This document shows positions 43,400-55,600 of a DNA stretch of 64,000 bases, one piece after another. The stretch's first letter is position 1; each line of letters begins with the position of its first letter. Location: positions 41,573,335 to 41,637,334 of the forward strand of contig OX328123.1 of the NCBI GenBank assembly GCA_946811695.1. The letters run 5' to 3'. Origin of the DNA: Gonocerus acuteangulatus. Lineage: Eukaryota; Arthropoda; Insecta; Hemiptera; Coreidae. A program made the position numbers and the translations under genes. The notes under the pieces are model-generated. The model did no database searches and was not told the DNA's origin. It was given only the letters and a program-made list of their open reading frames with translations.

Positions 43400-44475
43400 A
43401 TTCAACTTTTTAAAAAATATTACATGAACATATATAGAATAATATAAAAATATCCAATTTGTTTCATGTTAACTTGTCTAGAGGGTATGGTATTAGTACA
43501 AGTTTCGTTACAATGGTTTGTGTGTTTGTCAATAAGGTTTTAGTACTTGGTAGTGTGTTGGCCGTAAGTTGGTAGTTAATGTATGTGTGTTTTATTTTAA
43601 TGGAATACATAACATCTTCTCTGCATATAAACAAACCGTTTCTCTCTTATTTTTTTCATGCTGATGTGTTGTTGCCAATTTAGTCGTAGAGGTCATGTTA
43701 TAATTTGTCAAATAAGTTAGTCTTCAGGAGGTAGTTAAATATTTGTCCAATATATTGGCTCCTATCACCTAGTAGTTCAGTCATATTGTACGGTAAGTCA
43801 TAGTGTTGTATAAGTGTACATTCTGTCAGTAGGTGTTTTATGGTCAGTGGTGAGTTACAATATTCACATTTTGGTCTGTTCTGTCTCGTCATGAGGTGTA
43901 AGTGTGTCAGCCGTGAATGGCCGATTCTTAAGCGACATAGTACAACTTCATCTCTCCCGTTGTTTCTTTTGCTTGAAGGCCATTCAGCAAATGTTTGTTT
44001 TATTTCTCTGAGTTTGTTCTCTGTCGTCATGTGCCAAGAGTGCTGCCAGTTTCCTGTAATTAACCTTGTGGCCTCAGCTTGCAAATCTTGTAGTGTATTA
44101 TTGTGTATATAGTGATAGTTTTGTCTTGCTGTCGTCCGTGCAAGTACGTCAGCTTTGGTGTTTTGTCCTAAGTCCTCGTGTCCTGGGAGCCAATATATAG
44201 TTATTACTTTAGACGTCTAATGTATCCGTTCAAGTATATTTGTAATTGTTGGATTAGGATTGTATCTCGTAGTCCGTATATTGAGCTAAGTGAGTCCGTG
44301 CATATTGTTATTTTATCTTGTTTCACGTCCTGTATATTCTCCAAAGCGAGGGATATGGCATACAGTTCCGCTGAATAGATGCTTGCAGTGTTCGATAGTT
44401 TCACTTGCAGAGTATTTTTATCCAGTACAGCGGCTGCGCCTACACCTTCCGCCGTCTTGGATCCGTCCATAAATT
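43400..44475 (-). pseudogene. I-type LINE 3' fragment: RNase H and C-terminal zinc motif
   Basis: On the minus strand, 44470-44207 encodes an RNase H domain with MDGSKTAEGVGAAAV, SAELYAISLAL and ICTDSLSSIYG, so D, E and D are kept. A one-base shift near 44204 separates it from IYWLPGHEDLGQNTKADVLA, then KLREIKQTF, CRLRIGHSRLTHLHLM and the zinc motif CEYCNSPLTIKHLLTEC, ending at 43698. The same string of motifs occurs in the large LINE at 51-56 kb, but this is a different, diverged subfamily. RT and endonuclease are missing (5' truncation), and 43400-43697 would be its 3' UTR. Upstream it joins abruptly to a TA tract of family B. Confidence 0.8.
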
Positions 44476-44512
<37 letters not shown>

Positions 44513-45130
44513 CTGTTAACGCGATAGCGGCCAGAGTTTTTGTTTTTTCGTCACGGAACTTGGTATATAGCATTCAATTAGCAAATGATTGAACGAGTTC
44601 GTTAACGACCAAAGTCGGTCCACCGGAAGGGCGGGGTTTACCCCGAACCCAAAACACTAATTGGACTATGTCAGCCGTAATATTTGTTATATTTCAACGA
44701 AACTCGGTATTCGTAGTGGTAATCCACAGGTAAATATGTGTTGTAAAAATAAACTAAATCGCTTCATTAGGAGGGGGGGTTTACTCCGGACCCACAATAC
44801 CTATTCGCCACTACTAGCCGTGATTTTTGGTATATTTCGACGAAACTCGGTATTCGTAGTGGTAATCTACAGGTAAATATGTAATGTAAAAATAAACTAA
44901 ATCGGTTCATTAGAAGGGGGGGGGGTTTACTCCGGACCCAAATTCCTAATATACTCATACCGGTCGTAATTTCTGCTGTATTGTAACGAAACGCGGTATA
45001 CGTCGTCGGTAACTCATGAGAAAGAAGTGTTGTAAAAATGAGCTGAATCGGTCAATCGGAAAGCGGGGGTTTAATTTGTAATATATTTCAATAGAAAAGC
45101 CCGCCAGACGTAGGTTCACAAAGCCGTCGC
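44475..45130 (+). mobile_element. Family B tandem repeat element, copy 1
   Basis: It starts with (TA)n and gtgtgtgtctgttaacgcga, then gcggccagagtttttg and tgattgaacgagttcgttaa. Four units of about 145 bp follow (starts near 44613, 44758, 44901, 45048). Each has a run of G, tttactccggaccca, a tagccgt(g/a)at block, cgaaactcggtattcgtagt and gtaaaaataaactaaatcgg. An inverted copy with the same TA start lies at 59460-59935. Confidence 0.8.
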
Positions 45131-45565
45131 AAGGAGCGCTTTCTACCTCTAGAGTGACTGTATCCTGTTCCTGCGTTAGATCAAAATACGATAATATGAG
45201 GTTTTTTGTATTTATTACGTAGTGTAATAGGTACCATGTGTAAACATAACTCTGGAAGCAAATTAACAATTGATCAGTTACTCATTACAAATTTAAAAGA
45301 GAACTATTCATGTTTTTATTTTATTTATGTAGGATATTTTAAGCAAATTGTTCTGGAAAGCAGTCTACACTACTCAAATTCTGAAGAAAGTGCTTATATT
45401 TATGCAGCTCCTACGTGACGGACTTTTTATTAACTAGGTCGTTTCTGGAGTGCAGGGCTCATAAATATATATAATTGTCTGGTGTGATCTACGGATTAGT
45501 CAGATTATTTTTTCTTAGACAATATATATATTAACATTTTAACCTCTACGAATGTTAGGACGGGT

Positions 45566-45638
<73 letters not shown>

Positions 45639-45755
45639 CGTTGAACAGTATCGCAGCTATAGGATTATAGGCATTGTTGTCTGGGCATTGAATGTTGAAT
45701 GTGTTTTTGTTTATTTATTTTTGTTCCCTGAGAATCATAACGTCACACACACTCA

Positions 45756-45802
<47 letters not shown>
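45566..45802. repeat. (TA)n tracts
   Basis: TA runs at 45566-45637 and 45757-45802 are separated by ~120 bp of ordinary sequence. Confidence 0.9.
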
Positions 45803-45853
<51 letters not shown>

Positions 45854-45862
45854 CAGAGAGAC

Positions 45863-45895
<33 letters not shown>

Positions 45896-45920
45896 AAGGC
45901 AGAGACAGAGGCAGAGAGAC

Positions 45921-45990
<70 letters not shown>

Positions 45991-46001
45991 TGAGAGAGAG
46001 A

Positions 46002-46033
<32 letters not shown>

Positions 46034-46034
46034 A
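45803..46034. repeat. (GA)n microsatellite with CAGAGA interruptions
   Basis: About 230 bp of GA with regular acagag variants directly follows the second TA run. The Arg-Glu and Ser-Leu ORFs are artefacts. Confidence 0.92.
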
Positions 46035-46039
46035 AGGGA

Positions 46040-46780
46040 GCTTGTTCGGTACCTTGTATGCATGATTGATAATGAATTGAGCAATTGATTCATAATTTCC
46101 CGTTTCAGTCCAACCTCAATAAATACTCCTTCTATAATGGGCTGAACATTACTTAGAAACATTTTGATGAGTTTTATAAAATGAGCTCTACACTTGATAT
46201 TAATCTATAAGGACAGCCTGAATTTGAGTTGATATCCCGCTGCCGGAAGATAATGGAGTCGAGGAGCGAAGAGTCCAGAAAGAACTGTGTCTAATTGAAT
46301 GAGAAAAGCGTTAAAAGCAGAGGATATTAATTTGGAAGGACTAGGAGAGGTTTCTGGTGGTTCTTTATGTTAACGACGCTAGTAACTCAGGACCCTGGCT
46401 TAACTCTCAAGCCCTGGACCCATTATCCATAGGATTATCTGTCGTACTAACTCTAGCTCGTCTTTAGGCTAACTCATTCGGTAATATGCATGTGTTAGGC
46501 CTGGATCGGCCTTAGGACTCCCGAAGAGGAGAGCTAACTTTTATTGGATTTCTTCCAAGGATGGAGATTCAAACCTTAAGCCTTTCCTATGGAAAGATTT
46601 CCTGTTATATGCATCTCCCCGTGCAACTTACAAAACATTTTGAATTTATCCCTGAATGTTATTTAAATTCTGAAAGAATTTCATTTTTGTACATACTCAT
46701 TTAAATTTTCAATGAAAAAAAAATGTCATTGCGAATTGTTTTAAGAAAGCAATTACTAAAATTCAATCTCTTAATTGTGA
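46040..46780. other. Spacer, no feature seen
   Basis: No ORF above noise and no repeat shared with the rest of the window. Confidence 0.4.
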
Positions 46781-46784
46781 TATA

Positions 46785-46930
46785 TGTCTCATGATCGGTT
46801 TCTGCAACGGTAATGCTTTAGAAGCGGTGCGATTGCTTAGGCGCCGGTTCATAAATTAATGGGTGCCTAATGGCAGAGTCTTTTAGTTAGCTTTTAATTG
46901 ACTACGAGAGACTGGGAAATTTATTTATTT
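46785..46930 (+). pseudogene. Transposase N-terminal fragment (Tc1/mariner-like)
   Basis: The plus strand reads GFCNGNALEAVRLLRRRFIN, stop, WVPNGRVF, stop, LAFN, stop, LRETGKF. This is the start of the helix-turn-helix domain common in insect DDE transposases (GFCNGN...LRETG). Three stops show decay. Confidence 0.5.
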
Positions 46931-46946
46931 ACTTTTTTTTACGCTC

Positions 46947-47480
46947 TCATATATTTAGTTTCGTTATTAAATGTTGCACTCTGGCAGAAACGTAAGCATT
47001 AAATCTAGCACTGACTTCATATTTTGCAGCTAAACACTTTTCTGAAGATATTTGGTGCACTTCATCTATGAATCGATCTCTTAATTGCTCTATTGGCAAC
47101 GAATAAACTTCCTCCTTCGAGGTTCCCAATTATCCCCAGATGCTGTTCCCAAGAAACCAATTAATAAAATTCTATATCTTTGTATAATTTTGAAGTAATA
47201 AATTCTGCAATTTTTGAAGTTGGTACCGGCGATTATCACCTTTGAATGTTCGTTATATTGCCTGCTGTGATATTCCTAATGCAGGCGTTGGACTCAGTAT
47301 CTTCGCCGACGATCTGCTCTTAATGCTGCCTGGAATTGGTCGCCTTCATTATAAAGTAAGAATGACCCAGTCTCTCGTAGTCTATTAAGCAGTCTTCTCG
47401 CACTGCCTCTGAAGTATTGCCGTTGCAGAGACCGTACACGAAAACTATATCAGCATAATGAGATTGAATTTTAGTAATTA
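46947..47480 (-). pseudogene. Transposase C- and N-terminal fragments, inverted to the preceding piece
   Basis: 46947-47129 reads MGTSKEEVYSLPIEQLRDRF and ends in a helical RVQHLITKL, like the WG..K..VY...P...L..RI C-terminal region of DDE transposases. 47270-47480 on the same strand reads VYGLCNGNTSEAV then YERLGHS, an N-terminal helix-turn-helix. The catalytic middle is gone. The arrangement repeats that of 21866-22400. Confidence 0.45.
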
Positions 47481-47689
47481 ATTCATTAAAACAAGTCGCA
47501 ATGACAATTTTTAATGGAGAAAAATTAGCACATAAAAAATATAGGTGATTAGGGTCAAATCCAAGCTGCTTTATAAAATCGTGGCACTAAAAGTTGACAT
47601 GAATTTAAATTTGAAGAAGTAAAAATTCTGGATAGGGAATGAAATACAATCAAAAAGAAAAATTAAAGAACATTTGTTTATTTGGGAAT

Positions 47690-48205
47690 TCTACTGCTGT
47701 TAATGAAAAAAAAAAAAAAAAAAAAGACGCTAAAAATATTAGTGGAGTATTTCACTGCTCAATGTAAATATTGAGCAATCCAGAATATTAAATACGTGAA
47801 ATAAATAATCAATGGACTCTTTTCATTTACTTATTTGACGGCTATGTATGTCTAGAAAATCTACAATACGAGAAATATTAGGCCGAAAATATACATATAC
47901 GTTAGGGTGAGAAAGAAGGGTTTAGCGTGTGCTACGCCTCGTCCACACGTGGACACAATGTTGCACAAGAGTGCTGTACAACAATGTTGCAGGTTGTCAG
48001 GAAACATTGTTGTCAGGTGAATTTGATTTTTTGGATTGATTCAACAGAAAGATATTATCGTTTTTTGGGTTTTTGTAACATAGTAGAATTTTATTTCTAA
48101 GGATAAGGATTTCTATTTATTTCTAAGGATTTCTAAGAAGAAAAAAAAAATTGTTTTTATCACCAGATGGTGAAATTCTTAAATAAAATAAAATAATAAT
48201 ATTTA
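47690..48205. other. AT-rich spacer, no feature seen
   Basis: An A run at about 47706-47725 and a locally repeated aacaatgttgca-like motif near 47960-48010; nothing else was found. Confidence 0.4.
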
Positions 48206-48210
48206 AATAA

Positions 48211-48561
48211 GGGGGCGAGGTTAGCTGAGTGGTAGAGCACTGGACTAATATGCTGGAGGACCTGAGTTCAAATCCCGAGCAAGCACTAAAGATTTTTTCT
48301 TCTAGTGTCTTCGCACATGGGTTGAATTCGGCCTCCCTGACCGTCCATAGGCCAACCCAGCCTTTAATTAATTTAATAATGGGTACCTTTGTGCTAATGA
48401 CTCTAACAGTCGAAGCACAAAGGAGAAAATCAGGAGACCGGAGCATAGTACTGACCATACTATCTCCCTAGTGTGCCGTATGGCCATGAATCAGATACCT
48501 CTACAGCATCTGCCCCTCAGGTCTCTCTTGGCCTGTTACGGGACTGATTTTTTTTTTTTTT
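48211..48561 (+). mobile_element. tRNA-like SINE, copy 2
   Basis: Second copy of 26164-26507, with A box ttagctgagtggtagagc, B box gagttcaaatccc and the same body. It ends gggactga and a T run. It is collinear with copy 1 over the whole length with scattered substitutions. The left and right flanks share taaataaaataataat, but not abutting the element, so a target duplication is uncertain. Confidence 0.82.
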
Positions 48562-48569
48562 AACTAAAT

Positions 48570-49325
48570 AAAATAATAATGTTTATTATTAAAATCATGT
48601 CATTTGTATTTTAAGTAATTCATAATATCATATAAGTCCTTGAAGTATATTATTACTTTGGTTTTGAAAGTTATAAAAGTGTTCAAAGAATATCAAGTTT
48701 ACTTATCGATTTTTTCTTGGAATGATGGACTCTCCGGTAAAGCTGGTTTAACATTGCCTACAATAGAAGGGGCGTTACTACCGCACTTACCCTCACCGGC
48801 TACCATACTTGATATAAGTTGCCATAAAAAAGCCATTTAGACGCCTACAAGGATGTCATATATTTTTATTTTATAGGTAGTAGATCAGGCAACATCGGAA
48901 TCTACTTTCTTTAGCTAAATATTTAAATAACATATTACAATTTTTTCACCTTATATTAGACTTTTGAACGGTTTGCGTTCAATTGAGGACCTGATGTTTA
49001 ACTTGTTTCCCCCATTCACTGTTAGCACCATGCTTCAAGGTTTATCTAATGTTCGAAATTCTGGTATCAAATCAACGTTTTATTGAACACCGAAAATATG
49101 AATGTTACTAATGTTGCTGTTTTCAGGTAATAGTGAAATTTAGAAGCCTCCTCATCGATTCGTTTGCTCTCTGTCGACTTTACATGTCCTACACACAAAT
49201 CTGTTAAAAATAAAATAAAATAATAGCTCTCAACCAAGAAAAAGTTATTAAACACTAAATTTCACTGTTATGCACGTTAAGAAAGCAAGCGTTAACAACG
49301 ATAAACAGCGTTATAAACATGCGTA
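48570..49325. other. AT-rich spacer, no supported gene
   Basis: The ORF at 48640-48840 is short and unrecognised. Confidence 0.35.
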
Positions 49326-49329
49326 TGCG

Positions 49330-49908
49330 CAGGGACGTAAAAGTCTCTAATAAAGAAGTCTTATTTAAATATTCAATGAAATATTTAAATTTGCTATAAA
49401 TTATTTATTCAGAAACATTTTTTTACATAAAGAAACTTTATTTACATTTTAGTTTCGCTCTTGAAATGTATTTCATGAAAGAAATTCCCTAATAATTAGC
49501 TAATGCCTTTAAATTAGCCCGCTCTGATGTAAAATAATGAAAAAGTAATATAAGTTTACTTGATAATAATAACGAGCTTATTGACAATAAAGAAAAGCTG
49601 TTAAATATTTTACTCGAAATTAAGGGCATATATGCTACCCGTTTTCGCTCGCTCAAGGTGATATCTAGCCTTTAATCCATCCAACTCACTAAAATTAGTA
49701 GAATTCTATTCATTTTAGCGAGTTGGATTGACTAGAGTTTAGATATCTTCTCGAGCGAGCGAAGTGAACGGAAAAGCGTAGCGCGTATGCCCATACTGAG
49801 GCATGTTACGACGGGTCAGGAGGCCCTTAAAATTTGCAATTATTTTTCAATAAGTAATTTATTATCTTTTCAAATAAGAGTTCTTTATTTCCCAATTTTA
49901 CGTCCCTG
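49330..49908. mobile_element. Family C element, copy 2: terminal inverted repeats and central hairpin
   Basis: It is 579 bp. The ends are cagggacgtaaaa...aataaagaa and the complement ttctttattt...ttttacgtccctg, giving about 37-bp imperfect terminal inverted repeats. CAGGG ends recall hAT elements, but no 8-bp duplication is evident. No coding capacity. Confidence 0.7.
49624..49791. repeat. Central hairpin of family C copy 2
   Basis: Arms 49624-49695 and 49711-49791 contain catccaactcactaaaat facing attttagcgagttggattg and the ctcgctcga/cgagcgagcg block. It is homologous to 32479-32654. Confidence 0.8.
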
Positions 49909-49914
49909 AACGTG

Positions 49915-51130
49915 TTTATTAACAAACGTAATAGAACGGCGAAAAAAAAAAAAAAAAAAATCGGTGAGGAGGGATAAATGTGTTCATTTATATTTTTATT
50001 TACCTACAAAATTCTCGTAATTGTAAAGCCAACGGGCAAAATTGGTTTAGTACGACCCTTTTAAATAAACAAAAATACATGAAAAAATAAATTTCCTTTA
50101 GAGCCTTCTGCTCAAATTCAGGAATATAAATATTCTTTAGGTACACCCGACAAAGCTATGTAATGTACTGTATAACATACGTCTTCTTTTTCGTACGTGG
50201 CTACTGCGCATGCTCGAATGCCAGCGGACAATTTTGTGAAACTTTTTTGTAACTTTTTTTTCAGTTTAGTCATAGCTAATGCATATTTATGCTAAAATAA
50301 TTTATTTTCAACCTCTAAGAACGTTTATTTAGATGCCAGGCTTCGAAAGACAAACGCTATATCTGAAGCCCAGAAACGTTCTGAAGTAACGAAATTAAAT
50401 CTAGAGTATTGACAGGGGTTTAGCTTCAAAGGCTTTCTTTTGTATCTTTTCTGGAGGCAGGTTCCTTGGAAATAAGAGAGAGGGGAAAAAAGAGATGTCA
50501 AGCATTTTATACTTTAAAACATTGCAAATCCACAAATTGGTATATTTGAAAAAGAGACATTCAAATTAAATTACAAATTTTGTTTATTTCGTGAAATACA
50601 TTACAAAAGATGGGCACATCAAGAGAAGTAGAAGGTTTAAGAACTTACTTTGATGTCTAATGTCTAATTCATTCGTAATTAATCTTATGAATTCGACAAG
50701 CTACTCAAATGCATTTTTGAAATTAATTTTGAGAATTTATAAAGTAATGTTCTTTCCATTTTTAACGAGCCAAGCTCCCACTGTGACATTTTAAGCCACT
50801 GAAATATTCAAAGGTCTAATTAAAAGCTCCATAACTTTGTTTTCCATTTCGTTTACAAATTTAAATATTCATTTTATTCCATACTAGACATTATTTTCCA
50901 AATGTATTGAAAGTATGTGCCTTACTTCAAAAGAGATTATAATATTCAGCCAAGTTAACAATTGCTTGTATATTGTGAGAATTTGTAACCATGTAAAAAC
51001 AAGTCAGACCATTTTTTGGATTTTTTTTGGAATTCCCCCTGCATTAAAAATCAAGAATGGATTTGAACGTTACCCATAAAATATATAAGATATTCACAAA
51101 ATAAGCACTGAACTTTCTCTGGACAAAAAA
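49915..51130. other. AT-rich spacer, no feature seen
   Basis: A run at about 49941-49959. No ORF or shared repeat was recognised until the LINE ORF1. Confidence 0.4.
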
Positions 51131-51133
51131 AAT

Positions 51134-52482
51134 GTGAACTTATATTGCATGTCTGAACAATATAACCTGAAAAGAAAACCTCGTGCGAAACATATTATAC
51201 ATGGTAGTGTTAATATGGCAAACATATCTGGCAGAAACCTAGCAGCACGTCTTGAAACTGAAGGGAATAATAGAAAAAATCAAGACAAAGTAGGAACTAT
51301 CCCTCGGTACCTTATTGTAAAATTACAAAGGGAAGGGAAAAGCTTTAATAATTATTAAAGCTTTTCCCTTCCCTTTGTAATTTATATTATTTTGTAATTT
51401 ATATTATTATATTATAATTTGTAATTTATATTATTATATTATAATATAAACCCATTTCTAATTAATAAATGGTTGAGCTCCTTCTCGAAAGGAATTAATG
51501 TACGGAAGCTACGCAAAAGCGGCTTTCTACTGATCGAATGTCCGAACAAAGTAGCTACAACCAAGCTACTAAAAGAAAATAATTTCAACGGAATCCCAAT
51601 ATCCGTGGAGCCTCACCACCTTTTGAATTATTCAAAAGGTGTATTTTACTGCCGCGAGATTAGCGATCTCTCGGAAGAAGAAATACAGGACGAATTGAAA
51701 GACCAAATGGTTAAGTCAGTACGACGGATAGGGAAAAACGGCAGCTCATAGTATCTAGCTACTTTCGATAGCCCTCGGCTTCCTGAGCGAATTTTCGTAG
51801 GATATATGTCGGTCCCGTTACGTCCCTACATTCCCCCTCCTCTGATATGCTACAACTGCGGACTTCTTGGCCACCACAGAGCAACCTGTAGAAAAGACCC
51901 TGTCTGTAGGAAATGCACACTCCCCATACATAATGGAGAATGCCGAGAAACCAAATGTTGTTTATGCGGAGATAAACCTCAGAGAAGATATGTCCGGTTT
52001 AAGCAAAGGAGATGAGGATCAAAAAGATTATGGTAAATCAAAACGTCAGCTATTTTGAGGCAAAATCGATAGTCAAAAATAGAGATACCTCCACTTCTTT
52101 CGCGAAGATTGCTTCAAAGAACACCGGGGAGTCCGAAGCATTAGTGAAAGTGCTTTCACTAATAGAAACTTTAAATAAAAGAATGGATAAGTTGGAGAAC
52201 GCGTTATTACAAAAACCGGATAAGCCTTTGTCACATCACATCCAAGCTCCACAATACACAGATAACCAGAAATTAGAATCTCAGTGTTCGGTTGAAAGTT
52301 TACCCAAAAAGAATCCCACTCCGGTTGAAAATAAGGACGACACGAAGAACAAAGAAAGGAGCAGAAATAAAAAAGAAGAAGCAGCAGTAGAATATAGTGA
52401 AGAAGAGGAAGAAGAACAACTGAATGGGAAAAGAAAAGAAACCAGCAAGCTACCGAAAGGCACTAAAGGAAAGAAGCGCTAA
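51134..52482 (+). pseudogene. LINE ORF1 (Gag-like, RNA-binding), broken
   Basis: ORF1 proteins coat the LINE RNA. Pieces in order: 51134-51358, with GTIPRYLIVKLQREGKSFNN; 51446-51751, with NPFLINKWLSSFSKGINVRK and GFLLIECPNKVATTKLL, an RRM-like stretch; 51806-52015, with three zinc knuckles, CYNCGLLGHHRATC, CRKCTLPIHNGEC and CCLCG; 52012-52482, a charged tail with KIASKNTG and EEEEEEQ. The first two pieces are in the same frame and read as one protein interrupted by a palindromic AT-rich insertion (51351-51445). A TAG at 51749-51751 is a nonsense change within the frame. A frameshift near 52000 separates the zinc region from the tail. Confidence 0.78.
51320..51444. repeat. Perfect palindrome plus AT direct repeats inside LINE ORF1
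   Basis: Arms 51320-51350 and 51353-51383 are exact reverse complements with a 2-nt spacer. The left arm is ORF1 coding sequence and the right arm an inverted duplicate of it. Two copies of ttgtaatttatattattata follow (51392-51416 and 51418-51444). Confidence 0.92.
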
Positions 52483-52666
52483 AATCGTAATATCTCTATA
52501 TATATATCTATATATAGCATTTGTTGTTTTTTCACTTAATCTTTACTACTTAATTTTTATCTTTATTTACTTATATTACTTCTGTTCCATGTTCTCTAAT
52601 TTTATTAATAGTCGTTCCCTTCTATTTTTCTACATATTATTTTTTTTTCTCTCAAATCAATCTGCC

Positions 52667-55600
52667 ATGTCTATACTCCAATGGAATATAAATGGTTTAG
52701 TAAGACACTTAGATGAGCTGAAACTTTTGATGAAGGATAACGAACCAAAAGTTATTGCTATCCAAGAGAGTCACTTGACCCAGGGTAAGTCATTAAGCAT
52801 ACATGTATATTCAATTTATCGAAAAGACTACTCTCTGGGTGGTAGAGCATGTGGAGGGTTAGCTATACTTGTTAGAGATAACACATATAGCGAACCCATT
52901 CAGCTGAGAACCACGCTTCGAGCTGTTGCTGCAACAGTCTATCTCCCTTTCAGAGTCACAGTTTGCTCCATTTATTTTGCACCAGGTAGACCGTTGGACG
53001 TACACGAAATACGAGACTTACTGTCCCAAATTCCAAGTCCTGTAATCCTAATGGCAGATGCCAATGCTTTAAGCACTATGTGGAATTCAGATATCAATAG
53101 TAGAGGTCAATTGTTACAAAGTATAACTCACCTACTCATCTTTGCCCCAGGACAGGTACATGGACAAACATAGACATTTCCCTGTGTACACCAGACATAA
53201 ACACTCGATTTTCATGGAATGTCGACCAAGACACACATGGAAGCGACCACTTCCCCATACACATACAACTTAACACACCTACTCCACTCTTCAACACGAC
53301 TCCCAGATACAATACAAAAAACGCAAACTGGAACGCCTACAAAGAATATATTGAAAATAAGTTATCACATGTAAATATTAGACATATGGACCAACTAGCC
53401 TCTTTAATAATAGAAACAGCTGACGTTAACATCCCAAAAACCCCACAAATTTACAGAAAAACTCCAGTACCGTGGTGGAATAAGGAATGTAGCATTGCTG
53501 TGACTGAAAGAAAGAAGGCTCTCCATTTATTCCGGAGAAACCCGACAGATGTAAACCTCCTGGATTATAAAAGGAAAAAAGCAAAATCACAATGGGTCAT
53601 CAAGAAAAGCAAAAAGTAGTGTTGGGTTGATTTTGTATCGAATATCAATCAGCATTCATCAATTCAAGACATATGGTCTCATTTAAATAAAATTAAACAC
53701 AAAAAATATCGTCCTCCCGTAACAGGCATAGAACTAAATAACAGTATAATAACAGACCAACACACTAAATCCAACATTCTTGGCAATCATTTTAGCACTA
53801 TTTCAAGTAATGATCATTACACACAAGCATTTTTAACCCACAAAACCACATCTGAAAATTCTGAAATCCCATTGCTTACTAACTTCATACACCCTTTGAA
53901 TGAACCCTTTACCGTACAAGAACTCAAAATATCTTTAACGTGTGGTCGAAAGACATCACCCGGTCCAGACGTGATCACATATGATATGATACAAAATCTG
54001 CCGGAACGCGGTATGCTAGCTCTTCTTGATGCACTTAAAGAGATTTACTTGACTGGTTCCTATCCCCACTCTTGGAACGAGGCTGTTGTAGTTCCTGTCC
54101 TCAAGCCAGGTAAAGATAAGAAGCTGCCTTCGTCATATAGGCCAATTTCATTAACAAATACTCTCTGCAAGGTTGCGGAAAGAATAATAAATAAGAGATT
54201 ATTGTGTTTTTTAGAAAATGAAAACCTCTTATCGTCGTATCAATGTGGGTTTCGGCCTGGACACTCGACGATGCACCTGTTGGCTAAAATGGAGACAGAA
54301 ATCCTTAATGCATTCTTACAAAAACAGTCTGTGCTTGCCGTCTCCCTAGATTTAGAGAAGGCATATGATTCAGTCTGGAGACGACTCATATTTTCCCAAC
54401 TCTATGAATGGGGTGTTCACGGGAATGTAATAGTTTTCTTGAAGAACTACCTTTCACAGCGGAAGTTAAGGGTGAGGTTAGGCTCCGTTCTATCTGACGT
54501 GTTCCCTCAGGAAAATGGAGTGCCTCAAGGAGGTGTTCTTAGCACAACATTGTTCAATATTGCTGTAAATTCCATCACGAAATGTATCCCCGGGGAAGTA
54601 TCTTATTGTATGTATGCTGATGACATTCAAAATACACAAAAACATAAACACTGCACAAGAACATATTCAAAGTACATTAAATGAGCTACAAAAATGGTGT
54701 CTGGTTACAGGTTTTAAATTTTCTCCTGAAAAATCAAACTATGCGATTTTTTCAAAAAAGATGGGAAATCAAACTGCAAACATTACTTTAAATAACACAG
54801 CCATCAAACCCTCAGATTTCCTCACTTTTCTAGGCCTGAAATTTGACAAGAAGTTAACATGGGTACCCTACCTAAAGGAACTCCTTAAAAAATGCAAAAA
54901 AAGTTTGAATTTTTTGAGAATTCTAAGTAACACTAAGTGGGGAGCTGACAGACGTTTAATGCTTACTTTTTATCGTTCCTACACCAGGTCTTTACTGGAT
55001 TATGGTTGTATTGCTTATTCGTCCGCCAGTCCCAGTACACTCAAACTTCTTAACTCCATTCACCACACTGCTTTGAGAATAGCTACGGGTGCATTTAGGA
55101 CAAGCCCTTCGGATAGTCTCTGTGTAGAAGCTGGTGAACCTCCATTGGAGTATAGACGAAGGTATTTAGGATTAAGGTTTCTTTTAAAATCGAAAGCTCT
55201 TGATACACCTTGTGTACACACATACTTAAGCGAAGAACTATCTAATAAATACACACAGACAATTAGGAAACACAGACCTCTACTTATCCGTCACTTACAG
55301 AACACAGATGACACCTTGTTTCTGAATACTCCTCTGTACACAAATAAACCTTTACACTCCCCCCCCTGGAGTGTTAAGAACTTAAGAATTAACCTAACAA
55401 TGACACATTTCAATAAAAATGATCCACTTGCCTCACAATTTTACAAGTCTATGTACAATTCAATCACCAAAGACAATCCCTCAGCACTATTCACATTTAA
55501 AGACGGATCTAAAACTAACAACGGGACCGGCGCTGTAGCGATCACAGAAAATCAAATCAATACCATTAAATTACACGACTGCACTTCAGTTTACACTGCA

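Noticed and set aside
48170..48585. 15-bp target duplication taaataaaataataat for the second tRNA-like SINE
   Set aside because: The left copy does not abut the SINE start and the sequence is low complexity, so it could be chance.
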